Part shown: piece after piece, positions 12,200 to 49,839 of the stretch
Position numbering within the stretch: the first letter of the stretch is position 1
How the letters are laid out: each line of letters starts with the position of its first letter
Origin: Halichoerus grypus
Lineage: Eukaryota; Chordata; Mammalia; Carnivora; Phocidae
Length of the DNA: 64,000 bases
NCBI RefSeq assembly: GCF_964656455.1
Contig: NC_135726.1
Location: forward strand, 25,431,168 to 25,495,167
Reading direction: 5' to 3'
Translations under genes and position numbers: made by a program
The notes under the pieces: model-generated
The model's input: the letters and a program-made list of their open reading frames with translations, nothing else
Database searches by the model: none
What the model was told of the DNA's origin: nothing

Positions 12200-12420
12200 G
12201 TGATATGGAAGCGACTGGGCTCTATCTCGAGGAGCCTCTGAAGAGTTTTAAGCCAAGTGAGAGATGGGATTGGCCATATGTTTTAGAAGGATCCCACTGG
12301 CTACTATATGCAGAATGTATAGAAGGAGCAAGACTAGAGTCAAACAGTCCAGTGAGTGGCTGTTGGTGTGACTCAGCACAGGGCTGATGGTGCTGGTCAT
12401 GTGGACGGCAAGAGGCAGTT
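12200..12420 (+). repeat. Ancient mammalian interspersed repeat
   Basis: 'gaagagttttaagccaagtg' followed by 'aaggatcccactggctact' is the end of a widespread old repeat. Related fragments recur at about 41500-42010, 55820-56830 and 62520-62650. Family name not assigned. Confidence 0.4.
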
Positions 12421-14169
12421 GGCTTCCATTTCCTGTAATAATGAGAAAGCTGGGGCTGAAACCAGCTCTGCCCCTCCTCACCTATGGACTTCAGAGAGTG
12501 CCAACTTCATAGCATCATTGTGAAGAATATGTGAGGGAATAAATGTTTTAGTAGTGGTGGTATGCCAGGCATGTTCTGGAGGTCAACATGTTCTGGAGGT
12601 CAACTGGGGAATATGGGAGGTGAGGGAGAGCCGGATCAAGGATGACTCTTGGATTTCTGGCTTAAGGAAATTGGCAGATAAGTCAGAAATGACTCAACTA
12701 TGAGCATGTCAGGTCTTGGGATAGGTAGGAGCAGGACATACTTGGGATCTGTGGGTGGAATGTGTTTAGGCCCTCAGATCTCAGCCCTGGTTCTGATCCC
12801 TGGTCCTCACTCCCATGGGCAGGGCAGGGTGGATGCAGCATAGGCAGCCAGGAGGGGTGGAACTGACTGGAAAGAACAACAAGTCAATTAACTGAAAGAC
12901 TAGGCCCTATCAAGAGGTGCTCTGGATGGCCCCGAGTAAGTCACTTAGCCGTCATGCGTGTGAATGGGGGGGGGACATCTGTGTCCCAGCCTGGTTTCCC
13001 AGACACTGAAAGCTGGAAAGGACAGATGATGACATTGAAATATCTCTTCATTCGAGGTCCCACTCATGTGCTATCTCTTCCACGTCACCTCTCCTGGTTC
13101 CCCAGACAGCAGCAACCACTCTCAACTCTGGGCTCCTAAAACCTGCACCTGCTGAGTACTTACAAGGCCCCTGCCCACACAGGTGCTCCTTGCCCCATGA
13201 GCTGTTCAGCCCCCCTCGCTGCAAGCGGCCAGTACCAGCCCGGGGCAAGTCCAGAACCTGCAGCTCCTGCTGTCATGATCCTAGCCGACAGGGGAGCTAG
13301 CTGGTTCTCCTTCGAGTGAAAAGTCCAAGTGTGAAGCAGAACCGAGAGAAATCCAGGCATTCCCACACAACAGGGCTGTACAACAGGGGAGCCCCAGGTG
13401 GACACCATTGATAAAGTATTTTTAAATCATTTATTAAAATCCTTAGAGTTATCAGGTGGAGAAGGGTGGATGTACTTTTCCAGAGTAATTTCAGATACGC
13501 AGAAAAGTGTCTGCAGCCACGCTGTGAGCCAGTGGGAGAGATTTCCAGAGGGTCCACGTGTCAGAGACCAGGATACTCTAGGGGGGCTCCGGAGATGCTC
13601 TCCCACCCCGAGGAGGGCCCCAGTCAACAGAAACTACCCACTCTTGCCTCCTGCTAGGAGGAGGCTGACGGTGGCAGGGCGCTGCCCTCCCCTAGACATC
13701 CCCCAGCCGTTCTTCTGAGGCTTTGCATTTCTCCTGGGGCAGGCTGGGCAGAGAGGGCAAGGGTCGGGAGGATATAAAAGACTCCGGGCAGTCCAAAGAA
13801 AGGGCTACCTCTTCAGATGAGAGTGGCCCTCTCGACCAGCACTATCCCTTCTCCACCCAAGGCCGCCGAGGCAGCCCAGCACCCCCTACCCTGGCTAAGC
13901 TGGCCTCCTCTGTCCTCCTCAGGGACAGGGGGCCACAGAGCTTCTTGCCTGCTGGGTTTGAAAGCTGGCACACAACCAGTCCCCACCACTGCCACACACC
14001 GAATACCCGCATGCAAACGGGCACACACACAGACACCCTCAGAGACACACACCACTCACTTCCACGTATGCACACAAATGCCAAACACAGGGTCACACTC
14101 AAACACAATCACCCCAAGTGCACATGCATGCCCTCCATAAACACCAAAGACAGGCATGTGTATCTACAG

Positions 14170-14171
<2 letters not shown>

Positions 14172-14210
<39 letters not shown>
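14172..14210 (+). repeat. (CA)n microsatellite
   Basis: About 19 pure CA units, within a larger CA-rich stretch from about 13990. Confidence 0.97.
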
Positions 14211-14213
<3 letters not shown>

Positions 14214-14749
14214 GCACTTCGAGTATTCTCTCCTTAGAGGTTCTATACAGTTATGTACCAGATGCTGTGAGGTGCTGCTCAGGTCCCCTGGCCCCTCTTT
14301 CCACTGCAGCATTCATTTGCCCAGGCAAGGTCACTCAGCGGGATGGGGTGAGAGGGAGTCTGGGAGGGGGAGTCGATGCAGAGGTAGAAAAGCCAGGCCC
14401 CACTGCCCCAGTTCAGCACAACTCTCTGGGGCTATTACAGTCTCAGATCCTTGTTACTGCTGTTGGCACAGCTTCTCCTTCTACCCAATCCTGCCTCCTT
14501 CAACCACCCAGGTGTTGATCATCAGAGGGCTCCCCAAAAGAGCCATGAGTCTGTGCAGAACTCTCCCTTTCTTTCGGGGTCTTCCGTCCTCTAAACTGGG
14601 GGAGACCAACTCTTTTCTGCCTGCAGCCTGACGGCTGACCCACGGCATCTATCCTCTAGCTTGGATTCCTGGGCAGGCGACCAGAGGGCTGACTCAGGGC
14701 TGGGAACAGATTGAGGATCCTCCCAAATATCTGTAATTGGTGCTGAAAT

Positions 14750-14875
14750 TGGTAAAAGGAATCTACCCTTCATCCGTGCTTTTGATTCTAGTCTTAATCC
14801 CCAGCTGGCTATGTGACCTGAAGCAATTCTTCCCTCTCTGGCCTCAGATTTTCCATGTATGTAGTGGGAAGCCTG
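14750..14875 (+). repeat. MIR fragment
   Basis: 'gattctagtcttaatccc', 'ggctatgtgacctgaagcaa' and 'cctcagattttccatgt'. Confidence 0.5.
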
Positions 14876-14937
14876 GAGATGGGGACACAGCTTCCTGGGA
14901 CACCTATAAAGGGCTGGCAAGGTATGGTTTAGATCTG

Positions 14938-15103
14938 TGCTACTCAAAATGTGGTCCACTGGCCAGCAGCATTGGCTTCACCTAGGAGCTTATTAGAAGA
15001 GCAGAACTGCAGGCCCCTCCCACGACCTGCTGAATCAGAATCTGCATTTTAACAAGACCCCTGGGTGGTGCTGATGCACACTACAGTGTGAGAAGCACTG
15101 TCC
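14938..15103 (-). repeat. MER20-type hAT DNA transposon relic
   Basis: 'ctcaaaatgtggtccactgg', 'cctgctgaatcagaatctgc' and the closing 'tgagaagcactg' give the MER20 pattern with imperfect terminal inverted repeats. Confidence 0.65.
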
Positions 15104-15365
15104 TAAATGAGCTCTGAAAACCTTTCAGTTTCTAGAGTTCTAGAAGTTATGACTTTAACAGGATTGGAGTAGAGAACGTGGGGCTTTGGATTGAGAGGAG
15201 TTATTGATTTGCCAGTGAAGCTTTTTCTTTGTCAATCCCTGTTGACACGAGATAGCTCCCTGCTAGAACTGAGTCCTCCCCCCGGGCCCTCCTTGGGCTC
15301 CCTCTCCTCCATCTGATCTTTACCATGTTCTGTCTCCTCTTAGCTCCTTTCAAAAATAGCTAGTG

Positions 15366-15576
15366 TGGGGTGCCTGGGTGGCTCAGTTGGTTAAGCTCTG
15401 CCTTCGGCTCGGGTCATGATCTCAGGGTCCTGGGATCAAGCCCCACATGGGGTTCCCTGCTCAGTGGGGAGCCTTGCTTCTCCTTCTCCCTTTCCCCTTT
15501 CCCCCTGCTCATGCTCCTGCACTCCCTCTCACTCTCTCTCAAATAAATAAATAAAATCTTTAAAAAATAAAAAAAT
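15366..15576 (+). mobile_element. SINEC
   Basis: Complete head, CT body, AAATAAATAAATAAA and A tail. Confidence 0.9.
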
Positions 15577-15957
15577 TAAGTATCTAGATAGATAGAGTGA
15601 ACCCTTTGCACTGTTATCTTTTATCTTTGCCCCTTCCTTGAGACTCCTGCCTGGACTGGAGATATGTTGCTAAAGTTGTTGCTACCACCTCAGAATACTG
15701 GGCGACGGCCACACCCAGGGAGCTCCAAGTCACAAGCCGGAAGGACCTGGGTCCTTGAGGACTTTGTGGGCAGAAATGCCGTGCCAGCCCTGGACTACCT
15801 ATCTCTGGATTTTTATGTCAGAGAAGTAAATTTTATCTCCTTCAAGCCAATTATTTGGGGTCTCTATTACTTGTAGACAACCCCAATTTTAACTGATATA
15901 TTGGCAATTATTTTGAACCCCTTTTCCACCTCTTCCTGCATCTACTCACCAAACCCT

Positions 15958-16159
15958 TTTTTTTTTTTTAAAGATTTTTTATTTATTTATTTGAGAGAGA
16001 GAGAGTGAGAGAGACAGCACATGAGAGGGGGGAGGGTCAGAGGGAGAAGCAGACTCCCTGCCGAGCAGGGAGCCCGACGCGGGACTCGATCCAGGGACTC
16101 CAGAATCATGACCTGAGCCGAAGGCAGTCGCTTAACCAACTGAGCCACCCAGGCGCCCT
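15958..16159 (-). mobile_element. SINEC, antisense, target duplication
   Basis: tcaccaaaccctttt occurs on both sides. Confidence 0.92.
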
Positions 16160-16339
16160 CACCAAACCCTTTTTATCTACCTCATCAATATATCCCAGAT
16201 CTGTAATCTTTTTTCCGGAATTGCTACTTCCACCTGAACTCAGGCAATCAGAATTTCTTGCCTGGATTACTGCATCAGTCTTCTCTCTACTTCATAAGAG
16301 TTGTCCCTCCCCATCTATCTTTCCTACCAGTAACTCAAA

Positions 16340-17097
16340 TTAGCTGTCGTATGAGAAAGTTCAATATATATATTACAGAAAGCAGTATAACAAATAAACA
16401 CACCCAAAATGATGACTGTTGTTAATATTATCTGTAATTTTTTATGAAGCAAATATGACAAAGTTGTGCCATCCCCTCCACAAGGGCAAACACCCTATTA
16501 TCCCCTCCTGATCCTGTATTTTTTTCAAACTTATACATACTTTAACGAATGAATATATGAAATGATTTTGCATATGTTAAATTTGACGTAAATGGTTCTG
16601 CAGCTTGCTTTTTTAATGTTTTTGAGGTTTATCTATGTTGATGCCTATAAATTGAGCTCATTCAGGGGCTCCTGGGTCTTTCAGTTACTGGATATAAAAG
16701 TAAACTAGTGGGACGCTTGGGTCGCTCAGTTGGTTGAGCGTCTGCCTTTGGCTCAGGTCATGATCGCAGGGTCCTGGGATCTAGCCCCGCATCGGGCTCC
16801 CTGCTCAGCAGGGAGCCTGTTTCTCCCTCTCCCTCTGCTCCTCCCCCTGCTTGTACTCTCTCTCTCTGTCAAATAAATAAATAAAATCTTTTTTAAAAAT
16901 TGAGCTCATTCACATTAGTAGTTCTATAGCGCTCCATTATGTGACTATAACAGCACATCTGTTTAACTATTGATGAGCCACTCGGTTGTTTCCTGTGTTT
17001 TTCTTTTGTAAACAATGCTTTACTAACATCCTATACATGTGTGAGGTCTCCAAGATCTATACTTCGAAGTCTAATTGCTGGGTCTTAAAGATAGTAA
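16340..17097 (-). repeat. Old L1 fragment, antisense
   Basis: 'gtttatctatgttgatgcc', 'ttgtttcctgtgttttt' and 'gaagtctaattgctgggtc' match the reversed L1M ORF2/3' end. Split by the SINE at 16710. Confidence 0.6.
16710..16897 (+). mobile_element. SINEC
   Basis: Full SINE within antisense L1. attgagctcattca flanks a unit that also includes a second, broken SINE head at 16672. Confidence 0.88.
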
Positions 17098-17545
17098 TTG
17101 TTATGGGTTGAAATGCATCCCCCCAAAGTATAGGTTTAAGTTCCAACCCCAGGTACCTGTGAATGTGACTAATTTGCAAGATGCCAGCAACCTTGGTTAC
17201 TGGCAACTTAAGATGAAACCATTAAGGTGGGCCCTGATCCAATATGAGTCATGTCCTACAAGAAGAGACCCAGCCATACACACAGGGAAGAAAATACCAC
17301 ATGAAGACAGAGGCAGAGACTGAATGATGCATCTACAAGCCAAGGAACTGCTTGCTGGCAAGGATTGCTGGCAACTGCCCGAAGCTGGAAGAGAGGCAGG
17401 GAACAGATTCCCGTCCCAGAGACTCCAGAAGGAATGAACCCTACTGACACCTCAATTTTGGGCTTCTAGCCTCCAGAACTGTAGAAGAATAAGTTTCTGT
17501 TGTTTTAAATCACCCAGTTTGTGGTACTTTGTTAGAGCAGCTAAT
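17098..17545 (+). repeat. LTR (MaLR/ERVL-like)
   Basis: Starts tgttatgggttgaaatgc-tccccccaaa and ends 'cctccagaactgtagaag... cacccagtttgtggtacttt', a common mammalian solo LTR. No internal viral genes. Subfamily uncertain. Confidence 0.6.
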
Positions 17546-18243
17546 CTAGTGGTGGAATCCAAAGTGGTGGAATCCAAAGTCGTGGCCTGGGGGAGCATAG
17601 GTTGAGTTCAGGGAGAGAGCAAGTGAGTCTGAGTCTGAGACAGTTAGCTGGGGCTAGACTGGGAAGGGCCTAGAATATGACCTTGGATAGGTGTTTGGAT
17701 TTATTCATTCAGGCAATGAGATACCACAGGAAATAAATTAAATCGGCAAGGGACACAGCTCTACTTGGGATTTTTAGAAGTGTCAGAGAAACAGCCGTTC
17801 TTTAGAGCGGACTTGTCTGAATCGTTCTTCAACTTCTGATATCTCAGATTCACTCACTTTTTCCTTTAAAAGTGATTAATCCCTTCCACACACAACTGCA
17901 AGTATTTGACAAACTCGAGTTTGTCATTAGTAACCACGGGTTATCTTGTGCTACTAAACCAGGCTGTTTTTAGACATAATCGGCTAATCTCACTTAATCC
18001 TCACAAATACCCCCACGAGACCCGCCCGTTATCCTCTACAAACAGGGATTAAAGAAACTCAGGAGGAAGGCGAGGTGATTTGCCCTTAGGGAAATATGCA
18101 GCTAAAGACTGAGGACCGGCAACCTTGGTTACTGGCAGTAAGGCAGGAGGCAAATTACTTAGCCTACACCAGCCTACATTTTCCCAGCTTTCAAACTGGC
18201 ACGATAGCAGCTCTACTGTCCGGTCCGTCGTGATTAAACGTAA

Positions 18244-44755
<26,512 letters not shown>

Positions 44756-45295
44756 TTTCCCTGGCGGGAGGAACCAGAGACAACCTTCCTGCCTATGGCC
44801 CCTGCTGTTGTGAGATTCACACGGAGAGAGAAGGAGGGTGGATGGTGGTGAGCAGGTCCTTTCTTTCAACCACAGTACATAATACTCAACCACTGAATGT
44901 GTTTCACAGAAAAGAACATGTAGTGAAATAGGGCAGAGGCATCCGTGGCAGGTGTCTGAAACTTTGTGGCTCAAAACCAAACTCCTGCTCATCCTTTAAC
45001 CTCAGCTATTCCACAAGAGTTTACATGTACAAGAAAGACATAGCCCCAAAACCCTGTCGATCATGCCATTGCAATATTTCAGAAGCTTTAACTGCAGCAC
45101 CTTATGGTGTTGGGGCACTTCTAGATCCAGCATGAGAACAGCACCTGCAAGAGGTGTTGTGGGAAGAGCTCGTTCTAACATTCACAGGCAGCCTTGTGTT
45201 TGTCCTCCTGCAATCGAGCAAGCTTATCAACAGACCTCGTTACAGAAATGATGTTTCGTGAAAACCAGCAAGTCTGCTGCCACTGCAGTGAGGAA

Positions 45296-45301
45296 AATAA
45301 A
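45296..45301 (+). terminator. GOT2: Proximal GOT2 poly(A) signal
   Basis: AATAAA 541 bases after the stop, followed within 30 bases by a T/GT-rich stretch (gatgctgtttcctgtctt). Confidence 0.6.
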
Positions 45302-45846
45302 AAGATGCTGTTTCCTGTCTTATTTAAGGAAAAAAAAAGTTCTTCTTTTCAATACTTTCAGGCATTTTAATGTTCCTCTCTTTTCCTTTATCATTGCTGT
45401 TCTTTTCCTTGGGCACAGAGATCTATAACTAGCCTACATTTTCATCCTGTGCTACTGCTTGATTGACCACCTGCCCCATGCTCTAGGCTTTCCTTATTTA
45501 AAGAACCAAGAAGATAATTTCCTGCTCCTCCCGTACCCTCACCTTTCTCATCAGAGAATAGCAGAGAGTAGGTAATGGCACTTGAGTTCAGCATCGTCTT
45601 CAGTGATTGATCGTCTGCTGTCGGGATGTCGCCTCTGCCCAGTTGGACCCGTTCATTCAGTACGGTTGTGCGGTCTCTCATCTCACACCATGAGCGCAAC
45701 GCAGGGCAGAACCAGGCAAGCGGACCTCTGCGCTTCGGTTTTAACCTCTGTGTGCTGCCAGCTGGGCTCAGGCTTCACCCTTTGGAAAGATAACCACCAT
45801 CTGCTCCAATCATGTAGACTTCTTGGCAGCCTGGTTTCTCTGTTAA

Positions 45847-45852
45847 AATAAA
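45847..45852 (+). terminator. GOT2: Distal GOT2 poly(A) signal
   Basis: AATAAA about 1.09 kb after the stop, with GT/T-rich sequence (atgttatgttctttaatg) within 50 bases downstream. Likely the main or alternative end of the long 3' UTR. Confidence 0.55.
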
Positions 45853-46327
45853 GTTACCGTAGACCCCACCACTGTCTACTATGTTATGTTCTTTAATGGG
45901 AGGAAAGGCTAGGAGTGGCCGTATGTCCCAGAAGCCTGCAGGCCTATTCAGCTGCCCGTAAGCCAGTAGGCGTGTGAGCTGTTCCGAATGTAAACAAAAG
46001 CCACATCTTCATCTTTGTCTTGCCATTCGGCTTGTCCAGTCCAGCAGTGTTGAAAATGTGGGTATAATCCTTTGGACTCTGGCAGACAAGTGGAATACCT
46101 CGAAGGAAACTGTAGCTAGAGCAGGGATGAAGAAGCGGAGGGGCAGTGACGACTTGAGGTGTCTACAGGAGCCAAGTAGGTAATAGAAGCAAACAGTGAA
46201 TGTAAAGTAAAAAAGGGATGTGAAATAGATCACGACTGGTGAGCAGCCTTCATCCTCGGTGTTGGGGAGTGGTAGGGAAGTGACAGCACCAAGAGAATCA
46301 AAGTTCAGGGTTGCAGGTCTTAAGTTG

Positions 46328-46501
46328 TGTTTTTTTTGGTTTTTAAGATCTTATTTATTTGACAGGGAGGAGCGGCAGACAGAGGGAGAAGCAGGCTTCC
46401 CACTGAGCAGGGAGCCAGATGCGGGACTCGATCCCAGGACCCTGAGATCATGACCTGAGCTGAAGGCAGACACTTAACCAACTGAGCCACACAGGCACCC
46501 C
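46328..46501 (-). mobile_element. SINEC, antisense
   Basis: caggtcttaagtt flanks both ends. Confidence 0.9.
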
Positions 46502-47156
46502 AGGTCTTAAGTTTTTTTAAATAAAATGGAAATCCTGGTTTTTATGGGAGGTCTGTTGATGCTTAAAAGTTGGCAACTAATTCAGTTGTTTTAAAATGAT
46601 TTGCAAGCAAGATGCAAACAGTAGTTTGCCAGTGTGCAGCCTTTAACACGAAGTCATGTGCTGTCAGCAGACATCTAGCAGGGGCACCTGCTTAGCATCA
46701 GTCCTCCCAGGGTTATTCTGTCCCCTTGTGCTTAGTGCTAGGAACCATTCGAGATGGGCCGGCTACTGACCAGACAGACAGTGGAACAGGACTCAGGCCC
46801 AGAGCCCATCCACAGTGTTTTGACATTTCGGGGGAAAGAAGAAAGTGAGCTGTTGTTTCTATTAGCTCCCTGAGGGACACGGTGCACAGGGTGGGGGGCG
46901 GGGGGTGTGGTCATTCCTGACCCTTGGTTCTTCTGTGTTCCTGTTGCCAATGGAAATACCAAGGTGGTAAAAGGAAGTGAATGGACCAGATCACTGGGTG
47001 TCTTTGGAAATATCTTAAAAGGAAAAGCAATAAATAATATCAGCTGATCCATAAAGGGACTGACTGCTAAGTCTCCTTGTCTGGAGCCAAAAGGTTGAAA
47101 GTTGGCTGCCAAGACCTCAACCAAAAAAGGAACTTAACCACCCTGCTGACTTGTTA

Positions 47157-47377
47157 TTTTTTTTTTTTTTAATTTTTTTTTTTTTTTAAAGATTTTATTT
47201 ATTTATTTGACAGAGAGAGACACAGCGAGAGAGCGAGCACAAGCAGGGGGGAGTGGGAGAGGGAGAAGCAGGCTCCCCGCTGAGCAGGGAGCCCGATGCG
47301 GGGCTCGATCCCAGGACCCTGGGATCATGACCTGAGCCCAAGGCAGACGCTTAACGACTGAGCCACCCAGGCGCCCC
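47157..47377 (-). mobile_element. SINEC, antisense
   Basis: ctgacttgttattttt flanks both ends; near-consensus copy. Confidence 0.93.
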
Positions 47378-47640
47378 TGACTTGTTATTTTTAAACACAT
47401 GTATTACCAGCACACTCTGGACCAAGTCCCATTCCTCACTGAAAACAGAGCTGGTGGGTATGAACCTGATGCTTCTCTCTACTGTTCAGACTGTTAGCTT
47501 CACCCCTTCCTAGTTTCTTAGTCAGGCTCTAAGATGTTAACGTTCTTGCCCATGATGGAGGAGGTGGTTTGCCTACTCAGAAGAGTCATGCCTTTGTTCT
47601 GTTATAATTTAAGGTATAATAGTTCCCAAATCTGAATTGA

Positions 47641-47828
47641 TTTTTTTTTAAGATTTTATTTATTTATTTGACAGAGTGCAGAAGCAGGCAAAGCGGCAGT
47701 CGGAGGGAGAGGGAGAAGGAGACTTCCCACTGAGCAGGGAGCCTGACGTGGGACTCAATCCCAGGACCCTGGGATCATGACCCGAGCCGAAGGCAGACAC
47801 TTAACCGACTGAGCCACCCAGGCATCCC
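47641..47828 (-). mobile_element. SINEC, antisense
   Basis: Full inverted structure ending cacccaggcatccc. Confidence 0.9.
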
Positions 47829-47846
47829 TCCTTGAAAAAAAAAAAA

Positions 47847-48061
47847 TTTTTTTTTTAAAGATTTTATTCACTTATTTATTTGAGAGAGCGAGAATGAGAG
47901 AGAAAGAGAGCACACATGAGAGGGGGGAGAGTCAGAGGGAGAAGCAGACTCCCTGCTGAGCAGGGAGCCCGATGTGGGATTCAATCCCTCAATCCCGGGA
48001 CTCCAGGATCATGACCCGAGCCGAAGGCAGTCGCTTAACCATCTGAGCCACCCAGGCACCC
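47847..48061 (-). mobile_element. SINEC, antisense
   Basis: GAGA-rich body subfamily; 20 bases from the previous copy. Confidence 0.9.
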
Positions 48062-48168
48062 GAAAAAAAATTTTTTTAACTCTTCCCTTACTTCTAGGCT
48101 TGGGAATTTGGGGGATTTTTTTGATTTTTGTTTTTAATTTTGGGGGCTTTCAGAAATTACTAGTTTAC

Positions 48169-48342
48169 TTTTTTTTTTAAGATTTTATTTATTTGTCAGA
48201 GAGCACAAGCAGGGGCAGGCAGAGTGAGAAGCAAGTTCCCCACTGAGCAGGAAGCCTGATGCCAGACTCAGATCCCAGGACCCTGAGATCATGACCTGAG
48301 CCGAAGGCAGAGGCTTAACCAACCGAGAGACCCAGCCGTCCC
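48169..48342 (-). mobile_element. SINEC, antisense
   Basis: actagttta(c)ctt flanks it; the head is diverged ('gagagacccagccgtccc'). Confidence 0.88.
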
Positions 48343-49319
48343 ACTAGTTTACCTTTATATCCAGTAACTGAAAGACCAACTTTTTCAAAACAACAATCTT
48401 ATAAAAAAATGTTGAGATTAGTAGTGCAAATCACATATCTGATAAGGGATTTGTATACAGAATATATAAAGAACCAGTACAAATCAGTAATACAAAGACA
48501 ACCTGCTTAATAACTGGAAAAGGGGTCTGAATAGACATTTCTCCAGAAAAGACATACTAATGGCCAATAAGCACATGAAAAGTTGCTAACAGCAGGGAAA
48601 TGCAAATCAAAACCACAATGAGAATCCTTTCATACCCACTAGGATGGGTATAAGGAAAAAGAGAAGATACCCAGGGTTATCAAGTATATGGAGAAGTTGG
48701 GAACTCATACACTGCTCATAGGAATGTAAAATGGTGCAGCTGTTTTGGAAAGCAGTCTGGCAGTTCCTCAAAAGTTTAAACAGTTACCATTTGACTCAGC
48801 AATTCTACTCCTATGTAAATACTGAGGATAAATGAAAATATGCATCCATACAAAAACGTATGTGAGTGTTTATAGCACTGTTATTCACACTAGCCAAAAA
48901 CTGGAAACAACACAAATGTCCAGTCAACTGGTGAAATGAATAATCAAAATAGGGAATAGCCCAACAATGGCATATTAACCAGCAATAAATATGCTCCAAC
49001 GTGGATGAACCTTGAAAACAGTAGAAGGCAAAATATATGTGATGAGAAGGTCACATATATTAATCTGTCTGAGGTGGATGTTCTTGTGACACAAAGTCAC
49101 ATATGATTCTATTTTTATGAAATGTCAAGAATGGGCAACTCTGTAGAAACACAGAGTAGATTAGTAGTTTGCAGGGGCTTAGAGAAAGGAGTGGAGACTG
49201 GCTACTCATGGTTACAGAGTTTTAGGAAGAGTGACAGCAGTGTTCTGAAATTAGGCAGGCTGCAAAACTCTGAATATACTAAAAACCACTATACTGGACA
49301 CTTTAAAAGGGTGAATTTG
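48343..49319 (+). mobile_element. Old L1 3' end, sense
   Basis: L1 ORF2 end and 3' UTR: 'gaatagacatttctccagaa', 'aaatgcaaatcaaaaccac', 'ttgactcagcaattctact' and 'cactttaaaagggtgaat'. Many stops; inactive. Confidence 0.8.
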
Positions 49320-49488
49320 GGGGCACCTGGGTGGCTGAGTCGGCTAAGCATACAACTCTTGATTTTGGCTCAGGTCATGATCTCAGGGTCTTAGGATCAA
49401 GCCCCATATGGGGCTCCCCCCACGCTTCTCCCCTAGGGCTCACTCTGTCTCTCGCTCTCGCTCTCTCTCTGAAATAATAAATCTTTTT
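49320..49488 (+). mobile_element. SINEC at the L1 3' end
   Basis: A head after the L1 tail; left arm of a near head-to-head inverted pair. Confidence 0.88.
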
Positions 49489-49660
49489 TTATTTTGTTAA
49501 AGATTTTATTTATTATTAGAGAGAGAACAAGTGGAAGGAGGGGCAGAGGGAAGAGGAGTCTCCTGGTAGAGCAGGGAGCCTGACGCAGGAATTGATCACA
49601 GGACCCTGGGATCATGACCCCAGCCGAAGGCAGACGCTTAACCAACTGAGCCACCCAGGA
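49489..49660 (-). mobile_element. SINEC, antisense, next to the SLC38A7 promoter
   Basis: Ends about 110 bases before the ZNF143-like site. Right arm of the inverted pair. Confidence 0.88.
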
Positions 49661-49772
49661 TTAAAACTAACAGGATAAGCATGGTGGGCTGGCCCGCAGA
49701 GGGTCTCGGGTCAATGTTGTGGGGTTGAGGATTCAAGGAGCTGGTGCCCACCAAGACCAAAGCCTGTGGAAA

Positions 49773-49787
49773 ACTACAACTCCCAGC
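49773..49787 (+). promoter_or_regulatory. ZNF143 (Staf) type site at the SLC38A7 promoter
   Basis: ACTACAACTCCCAGC matches the core of the ZNF143/Staf binding motif (ACTACAAYTCCCAG), common just upstream of CpG-island transcription starts. Match by eye; occupancy is inferred. Confidence 0.65.
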
Positions 49788-49816
49788 GCCTCCCGCGGCC
49801 CGCAGGAGTCCCGGCG

Positions 49817-49839
49817 GTCATGTGACCGCGGCTCACGTG
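49817..49839. promoter_or_regulatory. Two CLEAR-like E-boxes at the SLC38A7 promoter
   Basis: GTCATGTGAC (49817-49826) and TCACGTG (49833-49839), 15 bases centre to centre. The first differs by one base from the TFEB/TFE3 CLEAR palindrome GTCACGTGAC and is also an MITF M-box core. The second has the full CACGTG. This fits a lysosomal gene, but binding is inferred. Confidence 0.5.

Larger units (their letters stand above)
1..18229. other. Intergenic region upstream of GOT2
   Basis: No gene is supported here. It holds SINEs, L1, MIR, L2 and LTR relics listed separately, plus apparently unique non-coding DNA, for example 2060-2610, 3900-4560, 5230-5740, 12400-13700 and 17560-18200. Its lack of genes fits the gene-poor side of the GOT2 locus as I recall it in human. 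Confidence 0.7.
44756..45875 (+). other. GOT2: GOT2 3' UTR
   Basis: Non-coding sequence from the stop codon to the distal poly(A) signal, free of SINE copies, unlike the flanks. The length of about 1.1 kb is plausible for GOT2. The exact cleavage site is not visible. Confidence 0.7.
45876..49750. other. GOT2-SLC38A7 intergenic spacer
   Basis: About 3.9 kb with seven SINEs and an old L1 3' end. The parts between, such as 46505-47155 and 47378-47640, show no feature I recognise. Confidence 0.7.

Noticed and set aside
13723..14631. A 302-codon ORF on the + strand
   Set aside because: It runs through CA-repeat DNA (His-Thr repeats), has biased low-complexity content, and overlapping ORFs exist in other frames. 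No protein family or splice structure is apparent.
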